Assembly: GCA_028288085.1 (NCBI GenBank)
Contig: JAQBOK010000379.1
Location: 1 to 56,656, forward strand
From: Mucilaginibacter sp.
Lineage (GTDB): Bacteria > Bacteroidota > Bacteroidia > Sphingobacteriales > Sphingobacteriaceae
DNA: 56,656 nt
Direction of reading: 5' to 3'
Made by a program: the position numbers and the translations under genes. The notes beneath the pieces are model-generated. The model was not told the origin of the DNA, did no database searches, and was given only the letters and a program-made list of their open reading frames with translations. Positions 19,594-29,172 of the stretch are shown in pieces. Position 1 is the stretch's first letter; every line of letters begins with the position of its first letter.

Positions 19594-19633
19594 TTATTGA
19601 TTATTGAATAGTTATTAAACGTATTATTGCTTT

Positions 19634-20068
19634 ATGAGAATAACCATACCCCTCCAAATTATCGACCTTCACGAGGACGGGTTTCATCCTTTGGTAGATA
19701 TTACTATTTTTGGTATGCCTTTTACGTTGGTGCTGGATACGGGAGCTTCAAAAACAGCATTTGACCAAACCATGCTTTTACAGGCAGGTGATAATGCACT
19801 GATAAAATCAAGCGACAGGCTGTCAACAGGTTTGGGTACCAACAGCATGGCCTCTTCAACGGCAATGATCAATGATATGCATTTGGGGGATTTACTAATA
19901 CAGCAATTTGAAGTAGCAGTTTTGGATCTTTCCAGTATTAATATTGCCTACCGGCAATTGAATCACCCGGAAGTGCTGGGTGTACTTGGTGGCGATATAT
20001 TGATGAAGTACAAAGCAGTTATTGATTACGGAGAGCAGCAACTTACCCTTTTTAATCCATTATTATAA
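19634..20068 (+). CDS. retropepsin-like aspartic protease
   Basis: A 144-residue single-domain clan AA aspartic protease. The catalytic motif is VLDTGASKTAF with Asp35-Thr-Gly. The second family motif is GVLGGDILMKYKAVIDY, the hydrophobic-hydrophobic-Gly pattern. Such half-size proteases act as homodimers. There is no signal peptide or membrane anchor, so it is probably cytosolic. It follows tamL by 40 bases and may be read from the tam operon. The substrate is unknown. No terminator was found directly after it. Confidence 0.8.
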   Translation: MRITIPLQIIDLHEDGFHPLVDITIFGMPFTLVLDTGASKTAFDQTMLLQAGDNALIKSSDRLSTGLGTNSMASSTAMINDMHLGDLLIQQFEVAVLDLSSINIAYRQLNHPEVLGVLGGDILMKYKAVIDYGEQQLTLFNPLL

Positions 20069-20277
20069 ATACACCAATCTAATTGGCAATTCTAAACTCC
20101 CGTCTTCACATCGGATACTGCTTAGTCTGTAAATAATAAAAAAGGAAAAAAAACCATATAAAATCGGATAGAAATTTTTAGTGTTTAAGGTATTATCCTT
20201 TAACAGCTTTTAAATAATGGTTTGCAATGTGCCTTTAAGCAGTGGATTTGAACTCTTAAAACAGATATATTGTTTAT

Positions 20278-20304
20278 TATATACATAACAAAATCATGTA
20301 TATA
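20278..20304. repeat. AT-rich inverted repeat
   Basis: TATATACAT at 20278-20286 is perfectly repeated in inverted form at 20296-20304, separated by nine bases. It could form a weak hairpin at the end of the protease transcript, but no T run follows it on the plus strand, so it is not a typical terminator. Confidence 0.45.
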
Positions 20305-20319
20305 AATTTAAAGTTTCAT

Positions 20320-20348
20320 AAAAAAAGCCCTGCTCAATAAAGCAGGGC
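20320..20348 (-). terminator. rho-independent terminator of gyrB
   Basis: A perfect 8-bp GC-rich stem (GCCCTGCT at 20327-20334 with 20341-20348) with a six-base loop. On the minus strand it is followed by seven T, about 40 bases after the gyrB stop. Confidence 0.92.
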
Positions 20349-20386
20349 CATATTATCGTTTATCTCTCCCAATTTAGGAGCTGGAA

Positions 20387-22366
<1,980 letters not shown>

Positions 22367-22367
22367 T

Positions 22368-22397
22368 CAAAAGTACGCATTTTGCGGCAGATATCAA
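22368..22397 (-). promoter_or_regulatory. gyrB promoter
   Basis: Minus strand: -7 box TACTTTTG (22368-22375), 19-base spacer, -33 TTG (22395-22397). This is a full match to the Bacteroidetes consensus. Transcription would start near 22362, leaving a leader of about 17 bases before the ATG. Confidence 0.75.
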
Positions 22398-22626
22398 TCA
22401 TTTTGTGAATAAATAGATGTGCATTTCCGGATGTGTGAAGACGTAAATATGAAGATGTGCAAATGCGGTTAGATGAAAGCCATTTTACTTTCCAGTTTTT
22501 GAATTATGTGCCATTTTTTCCAAACCGGATACCGGGCAGAATTAAATAAAAACACTCCCGAATTCAATTATTTAGTACATCCGCATATTTACATATCTGA
22601 GCATTAGGATACTTGTAGCGAAAGTT

Positions 22627-22634
22627 TATCTTTG
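22627..22634 (+). promoter_or_regulatory. -7 box of the OmpH-like gene
   Basis: TATCTTTG fits TAnnTTTG and lies 24 bases before the ATG at 22659. It also shows that the in-frame TTG at 22632 is promoter sequence rather than a start codon. No good TTG was found 19-21 bases upstream. Confidence 0.5.
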
Positions 22635-22658
22635 TCAAAATTTTTTAATTTAGCACAA

Positions 22659-23246
22659 ATGAAAACTAAGGCTTATTTTCTAACCAAATTAACTATAGGC
22701 TTACTTGTTGCCGGTAGCATAGCAGCATGTAATCAAAATAAAACCGCCGACAAGGTAGCAACCCCCACCAGCGCGACCACTGGCGGGATGGTATATATCA
22801 ATCAGGATTCATTAACAACTAAATATGAATATGCAAAAGACATGCGCAAACGCCTGGAAGATAAAGGCAAAACCGCACAGAATGATGTAGGTGGGCGTAA
22901 ACAGGCTTTTCAACGTGAAGTTGCTGAATATCAAAAGGGTGCCAATACTTTAAGTGCTGATCAACGTTCTACAAATGAGCAACGTTTGCAACGCGAAGGA
23001 CAGGAACTGCAAACCTACGAGCAAAATGCTTCTGCTCAATTCCAAAATGATCAGGCGGGTGAAACCCAAAAATTATATGAAAGAATTTACAATTTCACCA
23101 AACAATATGCAAAAGATAATGGGTATAAAATGGTTTTCACGTTTCAAACAGGTAATACCACCCTATTATATGCTGATCCAAGTGCGGATGTTACGGCAGA
23201 TGTAATAAAAAAACTTAACGACGCCTACGCAAAAGAGAAGAAATAA
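22659..23246 (+). CDS. OmpH/Skp-like periplasmic chaperone with lipoprotein signal
   Basis: A 195-residue OmpH-family protein. Skp/OmpH proteins are periplasmic trimeric chaperones holding unfolded outer-membrane proteins. The N-terminus is a signal peptide with a lipobox (GSIAAC, Cys24), followed by a polar linker. A short strand (MVYINQDSLTTKYEYAKDM) precedes a Gln/Glu/Lys-rich helical hairpin (about residues 60-140) and a second strand segment near GYKMVFTFQTGN. ATG 22659 is chosen over an in-frame TTG at 22632. A lipobox is not usual for Skp and suggests a membrane-tethered form. Confidence 0.8.
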   Translation: MKTKAYFLTKLTIGLLVAGSIAACNQNKTADKVATPTSATTGGMVYINQDSLTTKYEYAKDMRKRLEDKGKTAQNDVGGRKQAFQREVAEYQKGANTLSADQRSTNEQRLQREGQELQTYEQNASAQFQNDQAGETQKLYERIYNFTKQYAKDNGYKMVFTFQTGNTTLLYADPSADVTADVIKKLNDAYAKEKK

Positions 23247-23247
23247 T

Positions 23248-23275
23248 TATTAATTACAGTTTTCTGTAATTAATA
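23248..23275 (+). repeat. perfect 12-bp hairpin after the OmpH-like gene
   Basis: An inverted repeat at 23248-23259 and 23264-23275 with a TTTT loop begins two bases after the stop codon. It is AT-rich without a T tail, so it may stabilise the mRNA 3' end ahead of the true terminator that follows. Confidence 0.6.
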
Positions 23276-23281
23276 TAAACA

Positions 23282-23310
23282 AACCCTGGTTTTTGAAAGC
23301 CGGGGTTTTT
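23282..23310 (+). terminator. rho-independent terminator of the OmpH-like gene
   Basis: Stem AACCCTGG (23282-23289) pairs with CCGGGGTT (23300-23307), includes one G-T pair, and is followed by a T run to 23310. It ends only 13 bases before the guaD start codon. Confidence 0.8.
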
Positions 23311-23323
23311 AATTTAGAGAGAT

Positions 23324-23803
23324 ATGGAAATGCAGGAACACGAGAAATTTATGCGGATGGCCATTGAGTTATCTGAACATAATGTAAAGCAAGGTACGGG
23401 CGGACCGTTTGGCGCTGTGATTGCTAAAGATGGAATGGTGGTAGCACGTAGTGCTAACAAGGTAGTTACGCAGAATGACCCGACAGCCCATGCCGAAATT
23501 TCTGTTATAAGACTTGCCTGCCAGGAATTAGGAACTTACGATTTACAAGGATGTGTAATTTATACCAGCTGCGAGCCTTGCCCCATGTGCCTTGGGGCTA
23601 TTTACTGGGCTCATATCGATACCATATATTATGGTAATACAAAAACTGATGCCGCAGCTATTGGATTTGATGATCACTTTATTTACCAGGAATTGGAACG
23701 CCCCATTCATCAGCGTAAATTACAGATAGTGCAGTTATTGCCTGATGAAGCGCTGCCGGCTTTTAAACTCTGGGAAATCTCCGAATCGAAAACAGATTAC
23801 TAA
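23324..23803 (+). CDS. guaD: guanine deaminase, cytidine-deaminase fold
   Basis: A 159-residue zinc deaminase converting guanine to xanthine in purine salvage. Zinc and catalytic residues are visible: His56 and Glu58 in TAHAEISVIR, Cys86 and Cys89 in SCEPCPMCLGAIYWA. The long segment GGPFGAVI, NDPTAHAE, YTSCEPCPMCLGAIYWA and GFDDHFIYQE closely matches Bacillus GuaD, which favours guanine deaminase over TadA. The Bacillus enzyme is a swapped dimer of similar length. It starts 13 bases after a terminator with no clear promoter between, so expression may depend on read-through or on a promoter overlapping the hairpin. Confidence 0.88.
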   Translation: MEMQEHEKFMRMAIELSEHNVKQGTGGPFGAVIAKDGMVVARSANKVVTQNDPTAHAEISVIRLACQELGTYDLQGCVIYTSCEPCPMCLGAIYWAHIDTIYYGNTKTDAAAIGFDDHFIYQELERPIHQRKLQIVQLLPDEALPAFKLWEISESKTDY

Positions 23804-23809
23804 TTCAAT

Positions 23810-23847
23810 AAAAAAACGGCTATCATTTAATGAAAACCGCTTTTTTA
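23810..23847. terminator. bidirectional terminator between guaD and the WbpM-like gene
   Basis: An A run, CGG, an imperfect stem containing TCATT/AATGA, CCG and a T run form a hairpin with A/T tails on both sides. It serves guaD from the left and the polysaccharide operon from the right, whose last stop codon is at 23870. Confidence 0.7.
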
Positions 23848-23869
23848 TTAGAAAAAGGATAAACTTTTA

Positions 23870-25816
23870 CTAGTTAACCAACAATTCCACCTCTTCTCCG
23901 TCACCGCCAATAGCATCAAGGAACTCAAAGTGAGAGTTTTTACTAATAAATTCAGGTACAATCTCCTTCATTTTATTAACCAGAGCCACATCGTCATGCT
24001 GGCGGTTTAAAATCAGCAGTTCATCAATACTGGCACTAACTTCCTTGTAAGGATAGGTTATTACCTGTGCTATTTTAATTTTAGGATGATGGGTATGCAT
24101 AGTGTGCTCACCCTGGTTCAGTAATTCTTCATATAGCTTTTCGCCTGGCCTTAGTCCTGTGTAAATAATTTTAATATCTTTTTCAGGTTGCAAACCTGCT
24201 AATTTTATCATTTTCAAAGCAAGGTCAGTAATTCTTACCGGTTCGCCCATATCAAAGATGAATATTTCTCCGCCTGTGCCCATGGTGCCTGCTTCAAGCA
24301 CCAATTGTACAGCTTCGGGTATAGTCATGAAATAACGGGTAATATCAGGATGAGTAACTGTAATGGGGCCGCCTTTTTGGATCTGGGCCCTAAAACGGGG
24401 TATAACTGAACCATTTGAACCTAAAACATTACCAAAGCGTGTGGTAACAAAGCGTGTGCAAGGCAGTCCATTACTTTTATTAAGCGGACTATCTTTTAAT
24501 GATTGAATATATATTTCCGCTATTCGCTTAGTGGTACCCATTACATTTGATGGGTTAACTGCTTTATCAGTTGAAATCATTACAAATTTACCTGTTCCAA
24601 ATGCAACAGAAAGATCTGCAACGTGCTTAGTGCCCAGCACATTAGTCAATACCGCTTCTGAAGGATTTTCCTCCATCATGGGCACATGTTTATAAGCTGC
24701 GGCGTGATACACCACTTCGGGGCGATAATCAGAAAACAATTTATGCATCCGCTGATGATTTCTTACATCGGCAATAAATATTTTGGTGGGAACATCCGGA
24801 AATTTCTCTTCTACTTCCAGTTTCATATCATGCAATGGAGACTCTGCCTGGTCGCATAAAATAACCATAGCCGGTTTGTAGCTAAGCACCTGGTGAACGA
24901 TCTCTGATCCGATAGAACCTGCCGCACCTGTAACAAGTACTCGTTTACCCTGAATATCCTCAGAAATGCTTGTATTATCTATTCTGATAGGTTTGCGTTG
25001 TAGCAAATCTTCAATTTTAAGATCTTTTATTTGCTGTAGATTAAGTCTGCCATATATCCATTGGTCTGAAGGGGGAACTGTAAGTACCTGTATCCCCAAA
25101 GCAAGGCATTTTTCGAGAGCGAGTTTTTTAGCTTGCTCATCAAGATTATGATTCATGATGATAAGCTTATCTACATCGTGCATTTCTTTTAATTTGGCTA
25201 GCTTATCAATATGATACACCCTTACCTGTTGAATCTCCTTATCTATTTTTTTACAGTCATCATCCACAAAACCAACTACAGCAAAATTAGTTTTGGCACT
25301 GGCCTCAAGGGCTTGTTTAACCAGCACCGCGTTATTATCTGATCCGTATATCAGAACAACCGTTTTTTGGGCGGTAGAGTTATTATTTATATAGAAAAAG
25401 GCACTCTTTACAGTGGTACGCAATAATATCAGCAAAGTGCTTGATACTGAAAAATTAACCAGCAATACCAGGTTAATGGTAACTGAATTGACATGCAGAA
25501 CAGGTATAACCCAAATATTTACAAACAATAGATAAAACATACTGCTTAAAAACACAGAACTAAAAATGCGCAATACATCACGTGTATTTGAGTACCTGAT
25601 AAGGCCAGTATGAATGCGCATCGTATACATTACCACCGCTGCGATTACACAATATAAACCAGTATAAATGAAAAAATACCCGCGAAGGATATTCACAAAT
25701 TCAAAGCGTTGAACAATAAAATATGAAGTAGAAAATGACCATGTTACTATAAAAAGGTCAACGAGCATTATCAACCATCTTGGAACAACCCTGGTAAATA
25801 GTAGGTATTTTTTCAT
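23870..25816 (-). CDS. WbpM/CapD-like UDP-GlcNAc 4,6-dehydratase
   Basis: A 648-residue membrane-bound nucleotide-sugar dehydratase producing UDP-4-keto-6-deoxy-GlcNAc-type precursors. Four membrane helices fill residues 12-135. A second Rossmann-like part covers about 150-250, and the catalytic SDR domain begins at 292 with VTGAAGSIGSE. The active-site segment is STDKAVNPSNVMGTTK: the usual SDR tyrosine is Met426, with Lys430 in place, which matches the Ser/Met/Lys arrangement described for P. aeruginosa WbpM. RFGNVLGSNGSVIP and TRYFMTIPEA follow. It is last in the minus-strand polysaccharide locus, after WbpV- and WbpL-like genes, as in several Pseudomonas O-antigen clusters. Confidence 0.9.
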   Translation of the reverse strand: MKKYLLFTRVVPRWLIMLVDLFIVTWSFSTSYFIVQRFEFVNILRGYFFIYTGLYCVIAAVVMYTMRIHTGLIRYSNTRDVLRIFSSVFLSSMFYLLFVNIWVIPVLHVNSVTINLVLLVNFSVSSTLLILLRTTVKSAFFYINNNSTAQKTVVLIYGSDNNAVLVKQALEASAKTNFAVVGFVDDDCKKIDKEIQQVRVYHIDKLAKLKEMHDVDKLIIMNHNLDEQAKKLALEKCLALGIQVLTVPPSDQWIYGRLNLQQIKDLKIEDLLQRKPIRIDNTSISEDIQGKRVLVTGAAGSIGSEIVHQVLSYKPAMVILCDQAESPLHDMKLEVEEKFPDVPTKIFIADVRNHQRMHKLFSDYRPEVVYHAAAYKHVPMMEENPSEAVLTNVLGTKHVADLSVAFGTGKFVMISTDKAVNPSNVMGTTKRIAEIYIQSLKDSPLNKSNGLPCTRFVTTRFGNVLGSNGSVIPRFRAQIQKGGPITVTHPDITRYFMTIPEAVQLVLEAGTMGTGGEIFIFDMGEPVRITDLALKMIKLAGLQPEKDIKIIYTGLRPGEKLYEELLNQGEHTMHTHHPKIKIAQVITYPYKEVSASIDELLILNRQHDDVALVNKMKEIVPEFISKNSHFEFLDAIGGDGEEVELLVN

Positions 25817-26198
25817 AAAATAGTGTTAGTAGATGATGTTAGTAAAGTTAATATTTTTTTAATAAACAAGAATAAAATAAATTATGAGCCTGTAATACGT
25901 TAAAAAAAGGCCATTTCCAAAATCATATCTCCTTTAACGGCTTCCATTCACTTATTGTTTATATTCTTCTTAAATAAGTAGCGCCGCTTTCGCACATTTA
26001 ATAATTTCAAAGGTTTTAACATTATAATTAATTAAAAGGTTTTGATTTTTTTAATTAAATTTATAATAGATTGATTTCGTTACAATTAATATTGTATCCA
26101 TAACATTAATTTATAATATCCGCAAGCAAAATATTAATTCTTAAGAAATCTCCTGATTTTTAAAAATAGTGTCATGCTTAACTACAGACTCCATTATT
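25817..26198. other. 382-base AT-rich gap
   Basis: Gap between the WbpL-like and WbpM-like genes, both on the minus strand. No open frame or RNA gene is supported. A separate promoter for the WbpM-like gene is expected here because the gap is long, but only weak partial boxes (for example TAACTTTA near its start) were found. Confidence 0.5.
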
Positions 26199-27149
26199 TC
26201 AATCAGCTTTTCTTTTAGTTACTACCATTTTCATCAATATATAAACAGCCACTAATGGAATAATAATGATTATAAACCACGCAAACGTCGTCACTTGTTG
26301 ATAACTTATAATCAACAAGATTATTAGCCCCTGAAGCAACGCATAACCCAAAGCCACCCATAAATGAGGCATTTTTCTCTCGTTTGCCAGTATTTGATAA
26401 AAATGCAACCGGTGCGCTTTGAATATATTTTGTTTAAGCAGCAAACGATGAGTAATCGTTAGAACAGAATCAATGCCATAAACAACAAGAAAAAGTATAT
26501 ATGCCCAATTGTGGGTAAGTAATATTAGCTGAACTAATAGCATAATGATCCAGAATGCAATAGTTACGCTTCCAACGTCGCCCGCAAAACATTTTGCTTT
26601 TTTCCGAAAATTAAAATAAAGGAATATTATACAGGCCAGAATTGGCAACCAAATCATATCAGTTTGTACAAAAGCTACCTGGCGCAAATTAACATATTGG
26701 AGTCCTCCGAGTATTACTAAGCTATACAACCCTGTAATGCCATTAATGCCATCCATAAAATTATACATATTGATAACGCCAATTACCATTATATAAAGCA
26801 GCAAACACACGTAAAATGGCTCAACGTGAAAAATGTGTAGATAAAAAAACATAATGGTTACTGCTATCAAATGGAATAATAATCTTATTCTGCTCGAAAG
26901 CGTAAGCCTATCATCCATGAAACTTATTGCGCCAATAATTAAAATACCCGATACGGGCAACCAATAATCGGGATGCATAATTGCTACAATAAGGGCGGCA
27001 AAAAGAAATATTACGCCCCCTCCTCTTATAGTGATATCATTATGCGAACTTCTTTCGTTCGGGTGATCTATAATATTGTAACGATCGGCTATACGGAAAT
27101 AAAGCAACTCAACCCCTAAAAATAGAATAGCAATAATTAAGTAGATCAT
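26199..27149 (-). CDS. WbpL/WecA-like polyprenyl-phosphate sugar-1-phosphate transferase
   Basis: A 316-residue MraY/WecA-family membrane enzyme that starts repeat-unit synthesis by moving a sugar-1-phosphate from a UDP-sugar to undecaprenyl phosphate at the inner membrane. About ten hydrophobic helices are visible. Family landmarks are HNDITIRGGG near residue 36, MDDRLTLSSRIRL, NMYNFMDGINGITG (Asp/Asn metal site), FAGDVGSV, and the HRLHFYQ histidine motif near the end. It overlaps the WbpV-like gene by four bases. Gene order suggests that the first sugar is a 6-deoxy-HexNAc such as QuiNAc or FucNAc; this is inference. Confidence 0.88.
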   Translation of the reverse strand: MIYLIIAILFLGVELLYFRIADRYNIIDHPNERSSHNDITIRGGGVIFLFAALIVAIMHPDYWLPVSGILIIGAISFMDDRLTLSSRIRLLFHLIAVTIMFFYLHIFHVEPFYVCLLLYIMVIGVINMYNFMDGINGITGLYSLVILGGLQYVNLRQVAFVQTDMIWLPILACIIFLYFNFRKKAKCFAGDVGSVTIAFWIIMLLVQLILLTHNWAYILFLVVYGIDSVLTITHRLLLKQNIFKAHRLHFYQILANERKMPHLWVALGYALLQGLIILLIISYQQVTTFAWFIIIIIPLVAVYILMKMVVTKRKAD

Positions 27150-28063
27150 ATTATATCAGATATTTTATCCAACACCGGGGTTGGGCGCCAGTTTAAAATG
27201 TTGCGCGCTTTAGTATCATCAAATGTTAATGTGGAGGTGATTTTTTTTAATTTATCAGAATTAATTGGCGACTTGTTTCCTAAAAAATCCCCTAAAAATG
27301 CAATCCATCTTGCAACTATCATCGGGATCTTTATCGGAGACTTTTTATCCATTGCTATTGCTATTTTTAATTCCAATTCGCCAAAACTTGGATGATAACC
27401 ATCTGTTAAATTATAAGTACCACCCTTTTCGGCTAATTGAGATATAATAGATGCTATGTCTTCAGCCCAAACCATGCTTTTTTTTGCTGAGGCATTACCA
27501 ATACTCAAGTACTTGCCATTTCGGATACCATTTATCATTGCCCCCAAATTCCCGGGAGGAGTATGCCCCGCAACTAAAGGCAATCTTAAAATAGATAACA
27601 TTACGTTGTTTTCTGCAGCCCATTGCTGTAACCACTTTTCCGCTAAAATTTTTGATTGGGCGTAAGGTGTGCTGCCATTGAGTACATGATTTTCGTCAAT
27701 AAATTCACCACTATCTACACCATACACTGCAACAGTACTTATAAAGATAAAAGATTCAGGCATGCATTGCGCCGATGTGATCGAGTTGCATAAATTTTTG
27801 GTGCCCTCAAAATTAACCTCAAAGAATTCTTCTGTTTCACTTTGTGTTTTAGGTACAGAATGCGCCTTGCCCGCTGCATGGATAACTATGCTGGCCTTTG
27901 CTAAAGCGGGCATTTGAAAACTTTTATTGGTGAGGTCAATCTGAAAGTCGTTGCCCTTTTGTTTCCCAAGAGTTAATAATTGATAACCCGACTCAACTAA
28001 TTTATTTGAAATTATTTTACCTAAAAATCCGGATGCCCCAGTTATTAGAATCTTACTATCCAT
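27146..28063 (-). CDS. WbpV-like NAD-dependent epimerase/reductase (SDR)
   Basis: A 305-residue extended SDR from ATG 28061-28063. The NAD motif is TGASGFLG (residues 8-15), the active site Ser lies in FISTVAVYG, and Tyr/Lys lie in TPYAQSK. The C-terminal NWRPTPVLD is typical of nucleotide-sugar epimerases. A longer GTG frame starting at 28108 is rejected since it would overlap the preceding gene; the ATG lies seven bases after that gene's stop. Next to a WbpL-like transferase and a WbpM-like dehydratase, the likely job is reducing the 4-keto group to give a UDP-6-deoxy-HexNAc, as WbpV does. Exact stereochemistry cannot be read. Confidence 0.78.
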   Translation of the reverse strand: MDSKILITGASGFLGKIISNKLVESGYQLLTLGKQKGNDFQIDLTNKSFQMPALAKASIVIHAAGKAHSVPKTQSETEEFFEVNFEGTKNLCNSITSAQCMPESFIFISTVAVYGVDSGEFIDENHVLNGSTPYAQSKILAEKWLQQWAAENNVMLSILRLPLVAGHTPPGNLGAMINGIRNGKYLSIGNASAKKSMVWAEDIASIISQLAEKGGTYNLTDGYHPSFGELELKIAIAMDKKSPIKIPMIVARWIAFLGDFLGNKSPINSDKLKKITSTLTFDDTKARNILNWRPTPVLDKISDII

Positions 28064-28070
28064 AGGTAAT

Positions 28071-28841
28071 TTACTGTTTTCCAAATTGACGGATCTTTTT
28101 ATATACACGAAGCACCCAAAACCACAATGAAGGTCTCATATTATTCATTTTCCAGGCGATCCTTACCTCCCTATTACCGATCAAAATATTTTTAAAACTC
28201 TTAGTGCTTTCACCGCCTATTTTCATATTAACAATAAATCTATCAAGATAGTACGGTTTATAGTTATGTACTTTGAATGCGCGAAACATAAACTCATAAT
28301 CAGACGATATTTTAAAATCAGGGAAATAAGTTCCAATCTTATCATAAACTGACTTTCTTACAAATAACGATGGGTGCGGTGGTACTTCTCCATCATCAAA
28401 AAATTTAGGGTAATAAGGTTTGGTTATCCATGTGCGCACCACTTTCTTTGTTAGTTCATCTTTAAAGAAATCGATATTCCCGTAGACTGCAGCGATTTCA
28501 GTATTCTTTTCAAATGCCTTTACAATTTCAGATATAATAGTATTTGAGACAAAGATGTCGTCAGAATTAAGAATACCAATTATATCCCCATCGGCCATTT
28601 TTATACCTTTATTCATTGCATCATATATACCCCGATCAGGTTCCGAGGCACTTTTATCAATATTTTTTTTGTATCTATCAACCACTTCCATCGTATGATC
28701 GGTTGACTTTCCGTCTACAATGATATATTCGATATTTGCGTAATCTTGTGAGATAACAGATTGGATGGTGGTTTCTATAGTTTTTTCGCTGTTGTAGCAT
28801 ACGGTAATTATAGAAACCTTTAGCGACGCGCTATTAATCAT
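28071..28841 (-). CDS. GT2 family glycosyltransferase
   Basis: A 256-residue GT-A fold inverting glycosyltransferase. The N-terminus KVSIITVCYNSEKTIETTI and IEYIIVDGKSTDHT are standard, the DxD-like motif is GILNSDDIF near residue 94, and KISSDYEFMFRAF carries the catalytic acidic residue of many GT2 enzymes. It is the first gene of the minus-strand group that starts after the beta-helix gene. It is cytosolic and probably adds one sugar of the repeat unit to the lipid carrier. The donor is unknown. Confidence 0.88.
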   Translation of the reverse strand: MINSASLKVSIITVCYNSEKTIETTIQSVISQDYANIEYIIVDGKSTDHTMEVVDRYKKNIDKSASEPDRGIYDAMNKGIKMADGDIIGILNSDDIFVSNTIISEIVKAFEKNTEIAAVYGNIDFFKDELTKKVVRTWITKPYYPKFFDDGEVPPHPSLFVRKSVYDKIGTYFPDFKISSDYEFMFRAFKVHNYKPYYLDRFIVNMKIGGESTKSFKNILIGNREVRIAWKMNNMRPSLWFWVLRVYKKIRQFGKQ

Positions 28842-29172
28842 AAAATTAAATAGATCAAGGGTATTAAATTATCCTTATTGTATAATTGAGTCAGCAAATT
28901 AAAGTATTGAATTCCCAGGTGTTTAACTTGTAATTTTTACTTCCTTGTATAATGATGTTTAGTTGCAATTCTAATTAAAATCTAATGCTAAGCATAAAAC
29001 ATCTAATGCTTTTAATCGTTCATCAAACAATATTATGAACATTAAACTTTATGGCTAAACTCTTTTGTTTCTCTTTTATGCGGCCAAAGATAAAATATCT
29101 CTGGTTCTTAGCCAGATTAAAATAAACAAAGGTAATATTGCCATTATTTAAACCAAGTAAAACACCAAATTA
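28842..29172. other. 331-base divergent regulatory gap
   Basis: Non-coding region between the GT2 gene (minus) and the beta-helix gene (plus). It contains a 10-base direct repeat (28980 and 29001), a TATCTTTG -7-like box on the minus strand (29085-29092), and a short inverted repeat CTGGTT/AGCCAG at 29101-29115. No gene is visible. Confidence 0.55.
28980..29010. repeat. direct repeat ATCTAATGCT, 21-base period
   Basis: Two exact copies at 28980-28989 and 29001-29010. The 21-base step is two helical turns, so both copies face the same side of the DNA, as for an operator bound by a dimer. Function is inferred only. Confidence 0.4.

Larger units (their letters stand above)
20069..20386. other. 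318-base convergent gap
   Basis: Region between the protease and gyrB stop codons. It holds an AT-rich inverted repeat (20278-20304) and the gyrB terminator (20320-20348). The remaining 200 bases show no open frame or RNA gene that I can support. Confidence 0.6.

Noticed and set aside
22632..22658. TTG start of the OmpH-like gene
   Set aside because: The TTG is part of the TATCTTTG promoter box, and the signal peptide begins properly at ATG 22659.
28064..28108. GTG start extending the WbpV-like SDR
   Set aside because: It would overlap the preceding gene by 38 bases and adds residues ahead of the NAD motif that the family lacks.
28842..29172. tRNA or small RNA gene in the divergent gap
   Set aside because: No cloverleaf, conserved T-loop or T-tailed hairpin was found; only short repeats are supported.
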